A DNA stretch of 64,000 bases, from contig CAJPVJ010000006.1 of assembly GCA_905397405.1 (NCBI GenBank), positions 55,910 through 119,909 on the forward strand. The letters run 5' to 3'. Source of the DNA: Oppiella nova. Taxonomy: Eukaryota > Arthropoda > Arachnida > Sarcoptiformes > Oppiidae. The position numbers and the translations under genes were made by a program. Under the pieces are notes generated by a model. The model saw nothing but the letters and a program-made list of their open reading frames with translations, was not told where the DNA came from and searched no databases. Every line of letters starts with the position of its first letter. Within the stretch, counting starts at the first letter, position 1. Shown here in pieces: positions 26,329 through 36,630 of this stretch.

Positions 26329-26435
26329 GAATAGTGACCAAACAAAATTTGAGTTTGAATGCTTATTTTAATCAAAGCTTTCGGAATTTCAATGCTTAAT
26401 CGTCAAAAAGTCATATATTTGTCATTACGTCAAAA

Positions 26436-27353
26436 TTACAGTGTCAATTCATAGTCAGAACAAAAGCAATATTCGACTTGTGTCATCGGGTCAAGAAACT
26501 CAATTTTCTTGGCTAACAGCTGTAAAGGTTGTGAAAAATCAGCAGCATCTTTATGTAGAACTTGCGGGTAAAAAGGATCATTTTTAATTGGAATATTTAA
26601 CCAATTTAAATGTACTCGTAATTGATGTTGTTTACCTGTAGTCGGCTTTAGTAAATATTTTGCCCAGATTTGATTGTGTTCAATTAGATTAATTTCGGTA
26701 TATGAGTTTGATTTTCCCTCAACAACTTTCATGGTGTAAAAGGGTTCGCCCTTTTCCATTCTCAAGTCCACAGCACATGGAAATTCTAAATCAGCATTGA
26801 ATTGAGCAATCGCTTGATAGGTCTTATTGACTTGTCGCTCAGCAAACATTTGTTGATATAAACCACGTGTTTGAGGGCGTTTGGAAAACAATACAATGCC
26901 AGCAGTTTCCCGATCTAAGCGATGGATTGGGGTGAGGTCTGGGTTGTTTGTGATTTTTTTTAAACGAACTAATAAGGTTTCTTGTATATATTGCCCTGAT
27001 GGGCTGATGGTTAAAAAGTGAGGCTTGTCTACGACAATTAAATCGTCATTTTCAAACAATATCTTTTCTTGAAATGGCACATGAATTTCATGGGGGAGAA
27101 ATCGATAGTAGTAAAGATGGGTATTTTCTAGATAAGGCTGATCAACCGTTAATGCTTGACCTTGCATATCGATGATGAGTTGTTCTTGAAAACGTTGTTG
27201 CCATTCATTGGCTGAAATATGAGGAAAATGCTCACATAAATAACTGAATAAATTTTTAGGTAAATCTGCTAGCTTGGGGAGATAAACTTTTGATGCAGTT
27301 ACACCATCTCTCATTGGTGGTTGATATTCTGAAAGAGCGGTGACGGGTTTCAT
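26436..27353 (-). CDS. RluA-family pseudouridine synthase
   Basis: 305-aa RNA pseudouridine synthase of the RluA superfamily. An S4-like N-terminal region (about 30-90) precedes the catalytic motif HRLDRETAGIVLF, where the Asp is the nucleophile, and the GRKHQLR-type C-terminal motif appears as GKQHQLRVHL. The target (23S rRNA or tRNA) cannot be assigned from sequence alone. It is divergent from tsaE. Confidence 0.9.
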   Translation of the reverse strand: MKPVTALSEYQPPMRDGVTASKVYLPKLADLPKNLFSYLCEHFPHISANEWQQRFQEQLIIDMQGQALTVDQPYLENTHLYYYRFLPHEIHVPFQEKILFENDDLIVVDKPHFLTISPSGQYIQETLLVRLKKITNNPDLTPIHRLDRETAGIVLFSKRPQTRGLYQQMFAERQVNKTYQAIAQFNADLEFPCAVDLRMEKGEPFYTMKVVEGKSNSYTEINLIEHNQIWAKYLLKPTTGKQHQLRVHLNWLNIPIKNDPFYPQVLHKDAADFSQPLQLLAKKIEFLDPMTQVEYCFCSDYELTL

Positions 27354-27500
27354 AAGCGTATTTTTTATGCAGATAAGTTTAAAGTGAGTTGTCTAAGCGT
27401 GTTGGAAAGTATCAAAACATGATTTCTAAACAATGCAACATAGGTTTTAAAGTCACGCAATGCTATCATATTGTCTGGTTTGAATCATGTCGTGAGCGTT

Positions 27501-27959
27501 ATGCAATATTCATATAAATTAAGTCTGAGCAATGAACAAGACACCCAAATGTTGGCACAAAAGTTAGCTCAACATATTGCAAAAGGCGTGATTTATTTAA
27601 TCGGTGACTTGGGGGCAGGTAAAACCACACTTACACGCTATTGGTTGCAAAGTTTAGGTCATAAGGGTGCGGTTAAAAGTCCAACATATACCTTGGTGGA
27701 ACCTTATAATATCAATGCGAAAGAGGTGTTTCATTTTGACTTATACCGTTTAAATGATCCTTATGAGCTTGAATTGATGGGTATTCGTGATTATTTAGAG
27801 GTCGAGAATGCTTTATTCTTATTTGAATGGCCTTCTAAGGGCGGTGATGAAATTCCACAGCCAGATCACGTCATTCGCATTTTAAAAACAGAAGATGAAG
27901 CTGCACGAGAAGTGGTAATTGAAAGTATTTCTGCTGAATTGATTGAAGCGTTGACTTGA
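27501..27959 (+). CDS. tsaE: tRNA threonylcarbamoyladenosine biosynthesis ATPase TsaE
   Basis: Small ATPase needed, with TsaB, TsaC and TsaD, for the t6A37 modification of ANN-decoding tRNAs. It has 152 aa from ATG 27501; a TTG 30 bases earlier would add ten non-conserved residues. Walker A is GDLGAGKTTLTR and the family KSPTYTLVEPY and HFDLYRL segments follow. It is the first gene of the cluster tsaE-mutL-miaA-hfq; 65 bases separate it from mutL. Confidence 0.96.
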   Translation: MQYSYKLSLSNEQDTQMLAQKLAQHIAKGVIYLIGDLGAGKTTLTRYWLQSLGHKGAVKSPTYTLVEPYNINAKEVFHFDLYRLNDPYELELMGIRDYLEVENALFLFEWPSKGGDEIPQPDHVIRILKTEDEAAREVVIESISAELIEALT

Positions 27960-28024
27960 TCAATGTTTTCAGCATTTTAAGCCCATCATATATTTTAATT
28001 TATTTAAATTTTTAGGTTAATTGA

Positions 28025-30034
28025 ATGCAACGCGAAGATATTAGTTTAAGACGTATCCAAAATCTAGATCCAGCACTGGCCAACCAAATTGCTGCAGGTG
28101 AGGTGATTGAACGACCATCATCGGTAGTGAAAGAGTTGCTTGAAAACTCGATTGATGCAGGTGCGACTGAGCTGATTATTCGTGTGGCAAATGGTGGCAG
28201 TACCCTGATTGAAATTATTGACAATGGTCGAGGTATTCACGCTGAGGATCTAGCACTTTCAGTCACCCGACATGCAACCAGTAAAATTCAATCTGCTGAA
28301 GATTTACATGCAATTGTGAGTTTGGGCTTTCGTGGAGAGGCGCTTGCATCTATCGCAGCGGTCTCGCGTTTAACCTTAACCAGTAGTCAGGATGATTCAG
28401 GTGTCGGTTACCAACTGGAAGTCAATGGTACAGCATTTGATCATCAAGATATTCAAGCGGTAGCAACCCAACAAGGTACACATATCCGTATTCAGGATTT
28501 GTTTTTTAATGTGCCTGCGCGGCGTAAATTTTTAAAGAAACCAAGTACTGAATTTGGTCATATTGAAGAAATTGTACGTCGAATGGCACTTACGCATTTC
28601 GATATCCGCTTTGTTTTAGAACATAATGACAATATTCGCCTTAATTTGCCGATTGCAGATAGTGGTGAGCTAAGATTTCAACGGGTACAGCAATTATTAG
28701 GTCGCCAATTCACTGAAAATGCTTACTGGATAGATGCAGACAGTATTAGTATGCGTTTATCAGGTTGGTTAGGACATCCTTCAGATGCGCGTGCACAAGC
28801 CGATTTGCAATATGTCTATGTGAATGGTCGTATCGTCAAAGATAAGACCATTTCTCATGCTTTGCGTATGGCATACGATGGTATTTTGCATGGACATCAA
28901 CATGCAGCGTATTTGCTGTTTTTAGAAGTTGATCCTGAAAATATTGATGTGAATGTGCATCCAACCAAGCATGAAATTCGCTTCCTAAATCAGCGTGAAG
29001 TACATGAGTTTGTACGACATTTTGCTAAAGTCACTTTATCTCAATTCCAAACTGCAACTGCGGATTTGTCTTCTGCAATGAAGCAGGATGGCGCAACAGA
29101 AAATCAAGCATTGCCAGCGCAGCCACGTTATCAGGAACAATTTCCTTTACATCGCAATGTACCAACTGAGCAAGATGTAAGTGATCAAAATAAACGAAGC
29201 AATTCAGATGGGTCTATACAGCATAGTGGTCTAACAGATTTTAGTGATGCACATGCCCAAACAGTCAATTATTCCCACTATGAACCACAACAGCAGTATC
29301 GTAGCACTCAACAACTCAATAACGCCTTGAAAAGCTATTTAGCCCCTTTACGTGAGTCTGGGGATGCTGATCAAGGATTAACAGATCAAGCGTCCTATGA
29401 GCGATCTGTACAAGAAATCCAAAATAAACAGGTCCATCAGGTTGATGAATATCCGTTGGGAATTGCAATAGCGCAATTACATGGAATTTATATTCTTGCA
29501 CAGAATACGGAAGGCCTGATTATTGTCGATATGCATGCAGCGCATGAACGTATTTTGCTACAACAAATGAAATCTGCATGGGATAAACCAGAATTTTGGA
29601 CCTCACAGCAGTTGCTTATTCCTAAAGTCATTTCGATTACCCGTATGCAGGCAACCCGTGTTGATGATTTAAAACCACAGTTGGAACGCTTAGGCCTAGA
29701 AATCGATCAATATGGTGATGACCAAGTGATTGTACGTGGTGTGCCTGCGATTTTACATAAAGCAGATTTTGAATCCTTGGTACCTGAATTACTCAATGAT
29801 TTAGATCCAAATGATGAAGCACAGGCGCTACAGCAAAAGCGTGATCAAATTTTAGCAGGCATGGCATGCCATGGTGCAGTGCGTGCTCATCGAATGCTGA
29901 GTCTTTCCGAAATGAATGCTTTGTTGCGTCAAATGGAACACACAGAATTTGCCAGTCAGTGTAATCATGGTCGACCAACATGGCGAGCATTTCCATTACC
30001 CCAATTAGATAAATTATTTGCTCGAGGAGAGTAG
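28025..30034 (+). CDS. mutL: DNA mismatch repair protein MutL
   Basis: ATP-dependent mismatch-repair matchmaker between MutS and downstream nucleases. It has 669 aa. The N-terminal GHKL ATPase shows ENSIDAGAT, DNGRGI and GFRGEALASI; a Gln/Ser-rich linker (about 340-450) joins the C-terminal dimerisation domain. That domain contains DMHAAHERILLQ (502-513), which matches the DQHA(X)2E(X)4E nuclease motif except that the last Glu is Gln, and the C-terminal ACHGAVRAHR and CNHGRPTW segments. The stop is 6 bases from miaA. Confidence 0.98.
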   Translation: MQREDISLRRIQNLDPALANQIAAGEVIERPSSVVKELLENSIDAGATELIIRVANGGSTLIEIIDNGRGIHAEDLALSVTRHATSKIQSAEDLHAIVSLGFRGEALASIAAVSRLTLTSSQDDSGVGYQLEVNGTAFDHQDIQAVATQQGTHIRIQDLFFNVPARRKFLKKPSTEFGHIEEIVRRMALTHFDIRFVLEHNDNIRLNLPIADSGELRFQRVQQLLGRQFTENAYWIDADSISMRLSGWLGHPSDARAQADLQYVYVNGRIVKDKTISHALRMAYDGILHGHQHAAYLLFLEVDPENIDVNVHPTKHEIRFLNQREVHEFVRHFAKVTLSQFQTATADLSSAMKQDGATENQALPAQPRYQEQFPLHRNVPTEQDVSDQNKRSNSDGSIQHSGLTDFSDAHAQTVNYSHYEPQQQYRSTQQLNNALKSYLAPLRESGDADQGLTDQASYERSVQEIQNKQVHQVDEYPLGIAIAQLHGIYILAQNTEGLIIVDMHAAHERILLQQMKSAWDKPEFWTSQQLLIPKVISITRMQATRVDDLKPQLERLGLEIDQYGDDQVIVRGVPAILHKADFESLVPELLNDLDPNDEAQALQQKRDQILAGMACHGAVRAHRMLSLSEMNALLRQMEHTEFASQCNHGRPTWRAFPLPQLDKLFARGE

Positions 30035-30040
30035 TTGTAC

Positions 30041-30985
30041 ATGTCAAATCAATTGCCCGTCATCAATTTAATGGGACCAACCGCAAGCGGTAAAACTGCT
30101 TTGGCATGTGAACTGTATGATCATGGGAATTATGAGCTTATTTCTGTAGATTCTGCCTTGGTCTATAAAGATATGGATATTGGTACTGCAAAGCCAACCA
30201 AAGCGGAGCAGGAGTGTTATCCGCATCATTTGATTGATATTATTACCCCACTAGAGGTTTATTCTGCTGCTGAATTTGTCGAGGATGCTTGTAGACTGAT
30301 TGATGATATCCATGCACGCGGTAAAACACCTATTTTAGTTGGCGGTACAATGCTATATTTTAAAGCGTTGCTTGAGGGGCTCTCTACAAATTTACCAAGT
30401 GCTGATTACGCGATTCGTGCTGCGATTGAGTTAAAAGGTGAAACGGAAGGCTGGCAATCGGTGTATGATGAATTAAAATCTGTTGATGTATTGGCAGGTG
30501 AAAAATTTAAAGTCAGTGATAAGCAAAGAATCATTCGCGCTTTAGAAGTGTATAAAATTACTGGTCGTCCGATTACTCAACTACAGGCGGAACAACCGAA
30601 GAATCAACCGTACCGATATGATTTTCATAATTATGCTTTATTGCCTGATCGCCTAGAGCTGCACAAGAGAATTGAACTTCGTTTGGAAAAAATGTGGGAA
30701 ATCGGATTTTTAAATGAGGTTGAAAATCTTATGAAAAAATACGATCTCGAAGAAAATTTACCTTCTTCACGCTCTGTTGGATACCGACAAGCGATAGATT
30801 TTTTAAAAAACAGTGATTTGAGTCAAGAAAGTGAGCGTCAAATGAAGGATAAAGCACTATTTGCGACACGACAATTAGCAAAACGTCAATACACATGGTT
30901 ACGATCTTTGCAAGAAACACACTCTTTTCAAACTTTTTTTACGATAAACCAAGCACAAGAAGACTTGCGAAACTTATACGGATAA
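30041..30985 (+). CDS. miaA: tRNA dimethylallyltransferase
   Basis: Adds a dimethylallyl group to A37 of tRNAs reading codons that start with U, the first step to ms2i6A. It has 314 aa. The P-loop is [11 protein letters not shown], followed by [20 protein letters not shown] and the C-terminal [12 protein letters not shown], all typical of MiaA. ATG at 30041 follows a strong GAGGAGA site overlapping the end of mutL, so translation is coupled. A TTG two codons earlier is less likely. The miaA-hfq order is classical. Confidence 0.98.
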   Translation: MSNQLPVINLMGPTASGKTALACELYDHGNYELISVDSALVYKDMDIGTAKPTKAEQECYPHHLIDIITPLEVYSAAEFVEDACRLIDDIHARGKTPILVGGTMLYFKALLEGLSTNLPSADYAIRAAIELKGETEGWQSVYDELKSVDVLAGEKFKVSDKQRIIRALEVYKITGRPITQLQAEQPKNQPYRYDFHNYALLPDRLELHKRIELRLEKMWEIGFLNEVENLMKKYDLEENLPSSRSVGYRQAIDFLKNSDLSQESERQMKDKALFATRQLAKRQYTWLRSLQETHSFQTFFTINQAQEDLRNLYG

Positions 30986-31075
30986 AGCAAAATTTAACAA
31001 CTACCTTTTTTATAAATTTTAATTGAAAAATAAAGGTAGTTTTTGCGCTGATTTTAATTTTTTTTGGAGTATAAA

Positions 31076-31591
31076 ATGTCTAAAGGTCAAACTTTACAAG
31101 ATCCGTTCTTAAATTCTCTCCGTAAAGAACGTATTCCTGTTTCTATTTTTCTTGTAAACGGTATTAAATTACAAGGTCATATTGAATCTTTTGACCAGTA
31201 TGTTGTTTTGTTGAAAAACACAGTAAGCCAAATGGTTTATAAGCATGCTATTTCAACTGTAGTACCTGCACGTAATCCACGTCCAGCTGGTGCTCCTGCT
31301 GGTGCTCAAGGCGCTGCTGGTGGTTTCGGCGGTCAAGCTGGCGGCTTCGGCGGTCAAGCTGGTGGCTTCGGTGGTCAAGGTGGCTTCGGTGGTCAACAAG
31401 GCGGCTTTGGTGGTCAACAAGGCGGTTTCGGTGGTCAAGGTGGTTTCGGTAGCCAAGGTGGCTTCGGCGGTCAAGGTGGCTTCGGTGGTCAAGGCGGCTT
31501 CGGTGGTCAAGGTGGCTTCGGCGGTCAAGGTACTGACTTTGGCGGCGAAACAAAATTTGAAGATTCACAAGAAGATGAAAACAATCGTTAA
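31076..31591 (+). CDS. hfq: RNA chaperone Hfq with glycine-rich tail
   Basis: Hexameric RNA chaperone that pairs small RNAs with mRNAs. It has 171 aa, far longer than the 80-100 aa of most Hfq proteins. The Sm domain (about 1-68) is intact: [28 protein letters not shown] and [10 protein letters not shown]. From residue 82 the tail has eleven GGFGGQ-like units and then an acidic end. Such tails are known in Acinetobacter and its relatives. TTGGAG lies 5 bases before ATG; four in-frame codons upstream are not used. Confidence 0.98.
   Translation: MSKGQTLQDPFLNSLRKERIPVSIFLVNGIKLQGHIESFDQYVVLLKNTVSQMVYKHAISTVVPARNPRPAGAPAGAQGAAGGFGGQAGGFGGQAGGFGGQGGFGGQQGGFGGQQGGFGGQGGFGSQGGFGGQGGFGGQGGFGGQGGFGGQGTDFGGETKFEDSQEDENNR
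31319..31528 (+). repeat. In-frame tandem repeats encoding the Hfq tail
   Basis: Eleven units of 18 or 21 bases encode GGFGGQ (with extra A or Q in four units and one GGFGSQ). Codon variation between units shows they are not a recent expansion, but the tract may still vary in length between strains. Confidence 0.9.
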
Positions 31592-31621
31592 TTTCTTGAT
31601 TTAACAAGAACGATTGTAAAG

Positions 31622-31648
31622 GAGACGCCAAATTGGCGTCTCTTTTTT
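31622..31648 (+). terminator. hfq terminator
   Basis: GAGACGCC and GGCGTCTC pair around AAATT and are followed by six T. Confidence 0.9.
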
Positions 31649-31674
31649 ATTGGTGTTGCTAAATTTAGAGAGAA

Positions 31675-31702
31675 AAAAACCAGTGCAAAAGCACTGGTTT
31701 TT
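31675..31702 (-). terminator. lptD-surA operon terminator
   Basis: AAAAACCAGTGC and GCACTGGTTTTT pair over 12 bases with an AAAA loop, 22 bases past the surA stop. It is symmetric and back-to-back with the hfq terminator. Confidence 0.88.
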
Positions 31703-31724
31703 AATTTAACGACTTAGCATAGAC

Positions 31725-33041
31725 TTAACTTTCATTTTTCTTTGGATCTAGGCTTGGGTCTTTGATTTCAATGTAAGTATTTGCACGTAACTCTCTTAAC
31801 CAGCCATCATATTCTGATTCGAATTGACGTTCGCCTAAAATTTGGCGAGCCATACGCTTTTGGTACTCTGAGGTCATATCTTGTTGACGTGTGCCTGTAA
31901 CTTGGAGAATATGCCAGCCAAATTGAGTTTGAAATGGTTTACTGATTTCGTTGACTGGCGAACTTTGCATGAGTTTGTCAAATTCAGGAACCATCATGCC
32001 AGGGCTTACCCAACCAAGACTTCCGCCATCACGAGCAGAACCAGGATCATTTGAATAGGTTGAAGCAAGCGTAGCAAAATCATCACCTGCTTTTAAACGG
32101 TTATAAATACTGTCAATGGTTTGCTTTGCATTTTCAGGGCTAACAACTTCTGATGTTTTAATCAGGATATGACGCGTATTAAATTGCGGAACTAAAGCTT
32201 TTTGCTCATTCGATTTTTTTTCTAATAATTTTAAAACATGAACACCATCTTTTGCTGGAATTAAGTCAGTGGTTTGTCCTGGCTCAAGAGTCGTAACACG
32301 TGCAGCAAGATCTGTTGGAATATCTGAAAGCGGACGGAAGCCCATATCAGCACCATCGACTTTAACTTGGGCTGTGCTAAATTTCTTTTCTAAGCTTTTA
32401 ACGTCATTGCTGTCTTTTAAGTCAGTACGAACTGCTTTTGCAATACTTTCTAACTCACTTGCAGGCGCTTCTCCTGAAATACGCATATGTAGTACATGGA
32501 CTTGACTACCAACAGCAGCTTGACCTTCAGGTGATTTTAAGAAGTTTTCAACATCAAGGTCAGTGATCTTGATACGAGACATCACTTGTTGTTGACTCAA
32601 TCGTTGAATGAGTAAATCTTCTGCAACACGGTTACGAAGTAATTCATAGGTACCGGGTGCAACAGCATCTAATTTTTTTTGAAAAGCTTCTAAAGAATTT
32701 GCACCAGATTGTTGAGCAACTTTTAATACGGCTTCATTTAAGCTTTTTTCATCTGCTTTTAAGCCATACTTCTTTACTTGTTCAAGCTGTGCATCATGGG
32801 TGATGAGCTGACTCAGTACTTGCTGTTGCAGAATGTTTTGTGGTGGGATTTCTTTCTTTTGTGCCTGAAGTCGATGTGTCGCTTCAGCAACACCTTGGTC
32901 TAAATCACTTTTTAAAATTGCTGTAGAACCAACAATTGCAATGATTTGGTCCTGCGGAGCAGCATAAACTGATACCGAGGTGGAGATGAGTAAAGCTAAG
33001 GTTGATGCTTTAAATAATTTTTTAAATTTTTGCGTCTTCAT
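31725..33041 (-). CDS. surA: Periplasmic peptidyl-prolyl isomerase/chaperone SurA
   Basis: Chaperone escorting outer-membrane proteins, including LptD, through the periplasm. It has 438 aa. A signal peptide (MKTQKFKKLF then a hydrophobic stretch, cleaved about VYA) precedes the chaperone N-domain, a first parvulin domain (about 170-270, divergent) and a second, well-conserved one (about 285-385, with RHILIK, DPGSARDGGSLGWV and FGWHILQV). ATG 33041 overlaps the lptD stop by one base (TAATG); a TTG four codons earlier is possible. Confidence 0.96.
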   Translation of the reverse strand: MKTQKFKKLFKASTLALLISTSVSVYAAPQDQIIAIVGSTAILKSDLDQGVAEATHRLQAQKKEIPPQNILQQQVLSQLITHDAQLEQVKKYGLKADEKSLNEAVLKVAQQSGANSLEAFQKKLDAVAPGTYELLRNRVAEDLLIQRLSQQQVMSRIKITDLDVENFLKSPEGQAAVGSQVHVLHMRISGEAPASELESIAKAVRTDLKDSNDVKSLEKKFSTAQVKVDGADMGFRPLSDIPTDLAARVTTLEPGQTTDLIPAKDGVHVLKLLEKKSNEQKALVPQFNTRHILIKTSEVVSPENAKQTIDSIYNRLKAGDDFATLASTYSNDPGSARDGGSLGWVSPGMMVPEFDKLMQSSPVNEISKPFQTQFGWHILQVTGTRQQDMTSEYQKRMARQILGERQFESEYDGWLRELRANTYIEIKDPSLDPKKNES

Positions 33042-35500
33042 TAATGTGTCCAAGATTGATTAGCTTTATCAAAACCTAAAATACGATTTTCAAGTAATGA
33101 ACTTAACTTGTTGTTCAAACCACCAAGTCCTTTTAGTGTGATCTCAGCCATCACTGCGCGTTTTGGCTTTGTATCAGGAAGAGAAACGTCATCTAGATCA
33201 TTAAAGTACGAGCGACCATAGACGGAAATTCCCCAACAACAAGATTCATAATTCACACCCAATAAATATTCGCGTGCGACATGGTTGTCAAGGTCATATT
33301 GAACATGCCCCATAATACGCCAGTTGTCTTTTACAGGCTGTATAAATGATGCAACTGCTTGATCATATTCTCGTTGACGGTCAGGAAGGTTATTGCGATA
33401 AAAATAACCGACGTTATAAAGGTTTCCACGCTGGCCTGTATAATACAGTTGGAAGTCATGTTGTGCGCTATCACCATTTGACATCCACGCTGAGTTGGTA
33501 CTCAATGTGAAGTTTTGTGAAAGTTGGCTAGAAAGACTCAGCACAGGGCCGGTATGTTTTTCTCTGTCTAAATCATCAGTATTGTTAAGCAGTGTAACTT
33601 TTCGATCATCAAAATAATAACTTTGACCAATACTGGCTCTTAAACGCTCTAAGCCCACCGTATCAAATAAACTATAACTTAAGCCTAAAGATAAAAAGTT
33701 ATTGTCTTCTAAGCGGTCGTGTCCATAAAAGCGATACGGGCTAAACAATTGATCATAGCTGATAGAAGCTGTTGTTGAATCAAAGTTTGGATAACCTGTT
33801 TGATTTTTATATGGTGCGTAAGCGTAGAAAGCACGAGGTGTAATAGTCTGGAGGAATTTCCCGTCCTTTTCAAAAGTTAAACCCGTATCCAAGGTAAATT
33901 GAGGAACAACAACGGATTTATTTTTGCTATCTTGGCTTTGGTTATTTAAGTTAAGTTGATCTACCGTGGTTTGATCATAGAAAGTATTTAAACTACGTAC
34001 AGAAACTTCAGGGATCACAAAAGACCATGGATTGCGGAAATTATAACGTGTCGCAAATTGGTTATATAAACGTGTACCACTTGGCTGGTTGTTATAATCA
34101 GCGTCGTTGATGTCTTTTTGGAAATAAGCAGTATCGTTATTAAATTCGTATTCCAAACCTTGCGGATTTCCAGCGACATAGTTCAGTAAAAACTGTGGTA
34201 GGCGGGCATATGGCTTATCTACATCTTTGATGGTTTTATCAAGTGTTTGAAAGTCTTCAACTTTAAGCTGAGCTTTTAACCCAGGAATACCGTGATTGTA
34301 GTTAAGTTCCCAAGCGCGGCGTTGGTTAAGCTCTGTGCGGGAATTTGGATTGCTATCTAGATCTGAGAAGAAGTCTTTATCAGAAACATAGTTATATTCT
34401 AAATTGGTTGACCACTGTTTGGTGATATCCCACTTGTGTAGGAAATGGAGGTCTTTACGATCTTCATCATTATAGTCGCGGTCAGAGGGTAAGTAACTTC
34501 CCCAGACGCTACCAGCACCAAAGTTCTCAGTTAAGTAGCGAAATTCACCTTGAGCCATAAGACCACGGTCAGTAATCAGTCGTGGTGTAATGGTGGCATC
34601 ATAATTAGGTGCTAAATTTAAATAAACAGGAACTGCGAGTTCAAAACCGCCATCATTGGTAAAGCCGAAACTCGGGCTTAAAATCCCGGTTGTACGGCGG
34701 TCATCGATCGGGAAGTTAAAGTATGGAACTGCGAGTACAGGCACATCCTTAACATAAAGTTTAGTACCGCGCGTTACACCACGACCAGTATCTTGATCCA
34801 ATTCAATTTTATTGGCCTGAATTTTCCAAGTGGGTTTTTCATCAGGTGGGCAGGTGGTATAGGTTGCATTTTCAAGGATGATATTGGTTGGTGAGGTTCT
34901 TTCTATTTTTTCTGCATGACCATGTGCATGGGTCAATTCTGCAATATAGAAACTATTATTTAACTGACCAGTTTCATCTTTCAGGTTGTAATCAATCTGA
35001 TCACTTTGCGCGATGATACCACCTTGCGCCATTTGTACATTGCCTTTCGCTTTGGCGAAAGTTTGTGTTTTATCAATGGTCACTTCATCAGCACGGATCA
35101 TACGTCCAGATTGGTCAATGACCACATCACCAGACAGGAAAGAGTCACCATTGGGATTGTAATACCCATTATCTGCGGTAATCACAGATGATGCTTCTTC
35201 TGGATTTGTCGATTTAGTTTGAGTACTAAAAGGCGTTACCCAGACACCTTCACAATAGCGGCTACTTGGATTTTTTAAATCACGTACCTGTGCTTTAGGT
35301 GAGTTTTTGTCCACATAATATTGTTCAAAGAAATTTTGTCCTGCAAAGCTTTCTTTGATGGCTGCATTCAGTTGCTTATTATTAACTTCAGAAACAGTGT
35401 CTGTCGATTCAGCATAGCTGGATACTGAACTCCCACAAAGAAGTGTCAAAATAGCAGTCGCTAAAGGATTAAATTTAAACTGATGCTTCATTTGTCTCAT
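33041..35500 (-). CDS. lptD: LPS-assembly outer-membrane protein LptD
   Basis: Beta-barrel that, with LptE, inserts lipopolysaccharide (lipooligosaccharide in Acinetobacter) into the outer leaflet. It has 819 aa. Two ATGs (35500, 35491) can start the signal peptide, cleaved near SYA. An LptA-like jellyroll domain (about 95-230) is followed by a large barrel. Cysteines occur in the N-terminal part (YCEGVW, TTCPPDE) and as an adjacent pair near the C-terminus (YESCCWG), as expected for the inter-domain disulfides. It is transcribed with surA, divergent from amgK. Confidence 0.97.
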   Translation of the reverse strand: MRQMKHQFKFNPLATAILTLLCGSSVSSYAESTDTVSEVNNKQLNAAIKESFAGQNFFEQYYVDKNSPKAQVRDLKNPSSRYCEGVWVTPFSTQTKSTNPEEASSVITADNGYYNPNGDSFLSGDVVIDQSGRMIRADEVTIDKTQTFAKAKGNVQMAQGGIIAQSDQIDYNLKDETGQLNNSFYIAELTHAHGHAEKIERTSPTNIILENATYTTCPPDEKPTWKIQANKIELDQDTGRGVTRGTKLYVKDVPVLAVPYFNFPIDDRRTTGILSPSFGFTNDGGFELAVPVYLNLAPNYDATITPRLITDRGLMAQGEFRYLTENFGAGSVWGSYLPSDRDYNDEDRKDLHFLHKWDITKQWSTNLEYNYVSDKDFFSDLDSNPNSRTELNQRRAWELNYNHGIPGLKAQLKVEDFQTLDKTIKDVDKPYARLPQFLLNYVAGNPQGLEYEFNNDTAYFQKDINDADYNNQPSGTRLYNQFATRYNFRNPWSFVIPEVSVRSLNTFYDQTTVDQLNLNNQSQDSKNKSVVVPQFTLDTGLTFEKDGKFLQTITPRAFYAYAPYKNQTGYPNFDSTTASISYDQLFSPYRFYGHDRLEDNNFLSLGLSYSLFDTVGLERLRASIGQSYYFDDRKVTLLNNTDDLDREKHTGPVLSLSSQLSQNFTLSTNSAWMSNGDSAQHDFQLYYTGQRGNLYNVGYFYRNNLPDRQREYDQAVASFIQPVKDNWRIMGHVQYDLDNHVAREYLLGVNYESCCWGISVYGRSYFNDLDDVSLPDTKPKRAVMAEITLKGLGGLNNKLSSLLENRILGFDKANQSWTH

Positions 35501-35610
35501 TAACCAAATATGCTAATCGCAATTAATTATTGTCGCATCATAGAGAAAAAGTCGATAAGTAGCTACACTTAGCACTTCAAAAATTCAGCCTGAATTAGAT
35601 TAAATTGCAA

Positions 35611-36630
35611 ATGAATACACAACGTGAACAATTGATACAAACATGGTTAACATCTGTACTCAGTTCAGATCAATTTGAAATCAATTTTTTAGCAGGCGAT
35701 GCGAGTTTCCGTCGTTATGCACGAATTACCTTGAATAATAAAACATTTATGCTTATGGATGCACCTCCTGAGAAGGAAGATTGTCGTCCTTTTGTTGCGA
35801 TTGATGAATTCTTTGACACAAATGGGGTGCGTGTACCTCATATTGTTGCCAAGGACTTAGATCAAGGTTTGTTGTTACTTGAAGATTTTGGCGATGTATT
35901 GCTATCTACACAATTGAATGATCAAACGGTAGATGCACATTATGCGCAAAGTTTTAAGCAGTTGGTGCAGTTGCAGTCGATTGTCGCTGATTCATCACAA
36001 TTGCCAGCATATGCCTATGAAAAGCTGATCTCAGAAATGGAATTGTTAACGGATTGGTTGTTACCATCATTAGCAATCCAAGTGACAGATGAAGAACATG
36101 CTTTAATTAAAAGAACTTTTGCTATCCTTGCCAATGCAGCTTTGGCACAACCTCAAGTAATCGTACATCGTGATTTCCATAGTCGTAACCTGATGATTCT
36201 TGAAGGTGAGAAAGACCAAGGTGTGATTGATTTTCAAGACGCAGTGATCGGTGCGGATACTTATGACTTGATTTCGATTACCCGTGATGCCTACGTACAG
36301 TGGGGTCCTGAGCGTGTGTATGAGTGGTTTAAAGTGTTTTATGACTTGTTGCCAGAATCTGCGAAGCAAGATCGTGATTTTGATCAATTCAAACAAGATG
36401 CTGACTTTATGGCAATTCAGCGTCATATCAAAATTTTAGGTATTTTCGTTCGTTTGTTTGAGCGTGATGGTAAGTCTGGTTATCTCAAGGACTTGCCTCG
36501 TGTCATGTGGTACTTACTGGAAGAGTCAAAACCTTACCCAGAATTACAATCGTTTATGCGTTTTATCCATGCACGGGTTTTGCCGAAATTTGAAGAAAAA
36601 TATGGCGCATATGAGGTGGTTGCAGCATGA
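35611..36630 (+). CDS. amgK: N-acetylmuramate/N-acetylglucosamine kinase
   Basis: Anomeric sugar kinase phosphorylating MurNAc at C1 in the peptidoglycan-recycling shortcut first described in Pseudomonas. It has 339 aa. The aminoglycoside-phosphotransferase fold shows FLAGDASFRRYAR near the N-terminus, the catalytic HRDFHSRNLMI and the metal-binding IDFQDAVIG. ATG 35611 was chosen over a TTG two codons earlier. The stop overlaps the murU start (ATGA), so the pair is translationally coupled. Confidence 0.93.
   Translation: MNTQREQLIQTWLTSVLSSDQFEINFLAGDASFRRYARITLNNKTFMLMDAPPEKEDCRPFVAIDEFFDTNGVRVPHIVAKDLDQGLLLLEDFGDVLLSTQLNDQTVDAHYAQSFKQLVQLQSIVADSSQLPAYAYEKLISEMELLTDWLLPSLAIQVTDEEHALIKRTFAILANAALAQPQVIVHRDFHSRNLMILEGEKDQGVIDFQDAVIGADTYDLISITRDAYVQWGPERVYEWFKVFYDLLPESAKQDRDFDQFKQDADFMAIQRHIKILGIFVRLFERDGKSGYLKDLPRVMWYLLEESKPYPELQSFMRFIHARVLPKFEEKYGAYEVVAA

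Noticed and set aside
31248-31631. Long open frames on both strands across the Hfq tail
   Set aside because: They are by-products of the GGFGGQ codon repeats; the proteins are low-complexity and have no start signals.
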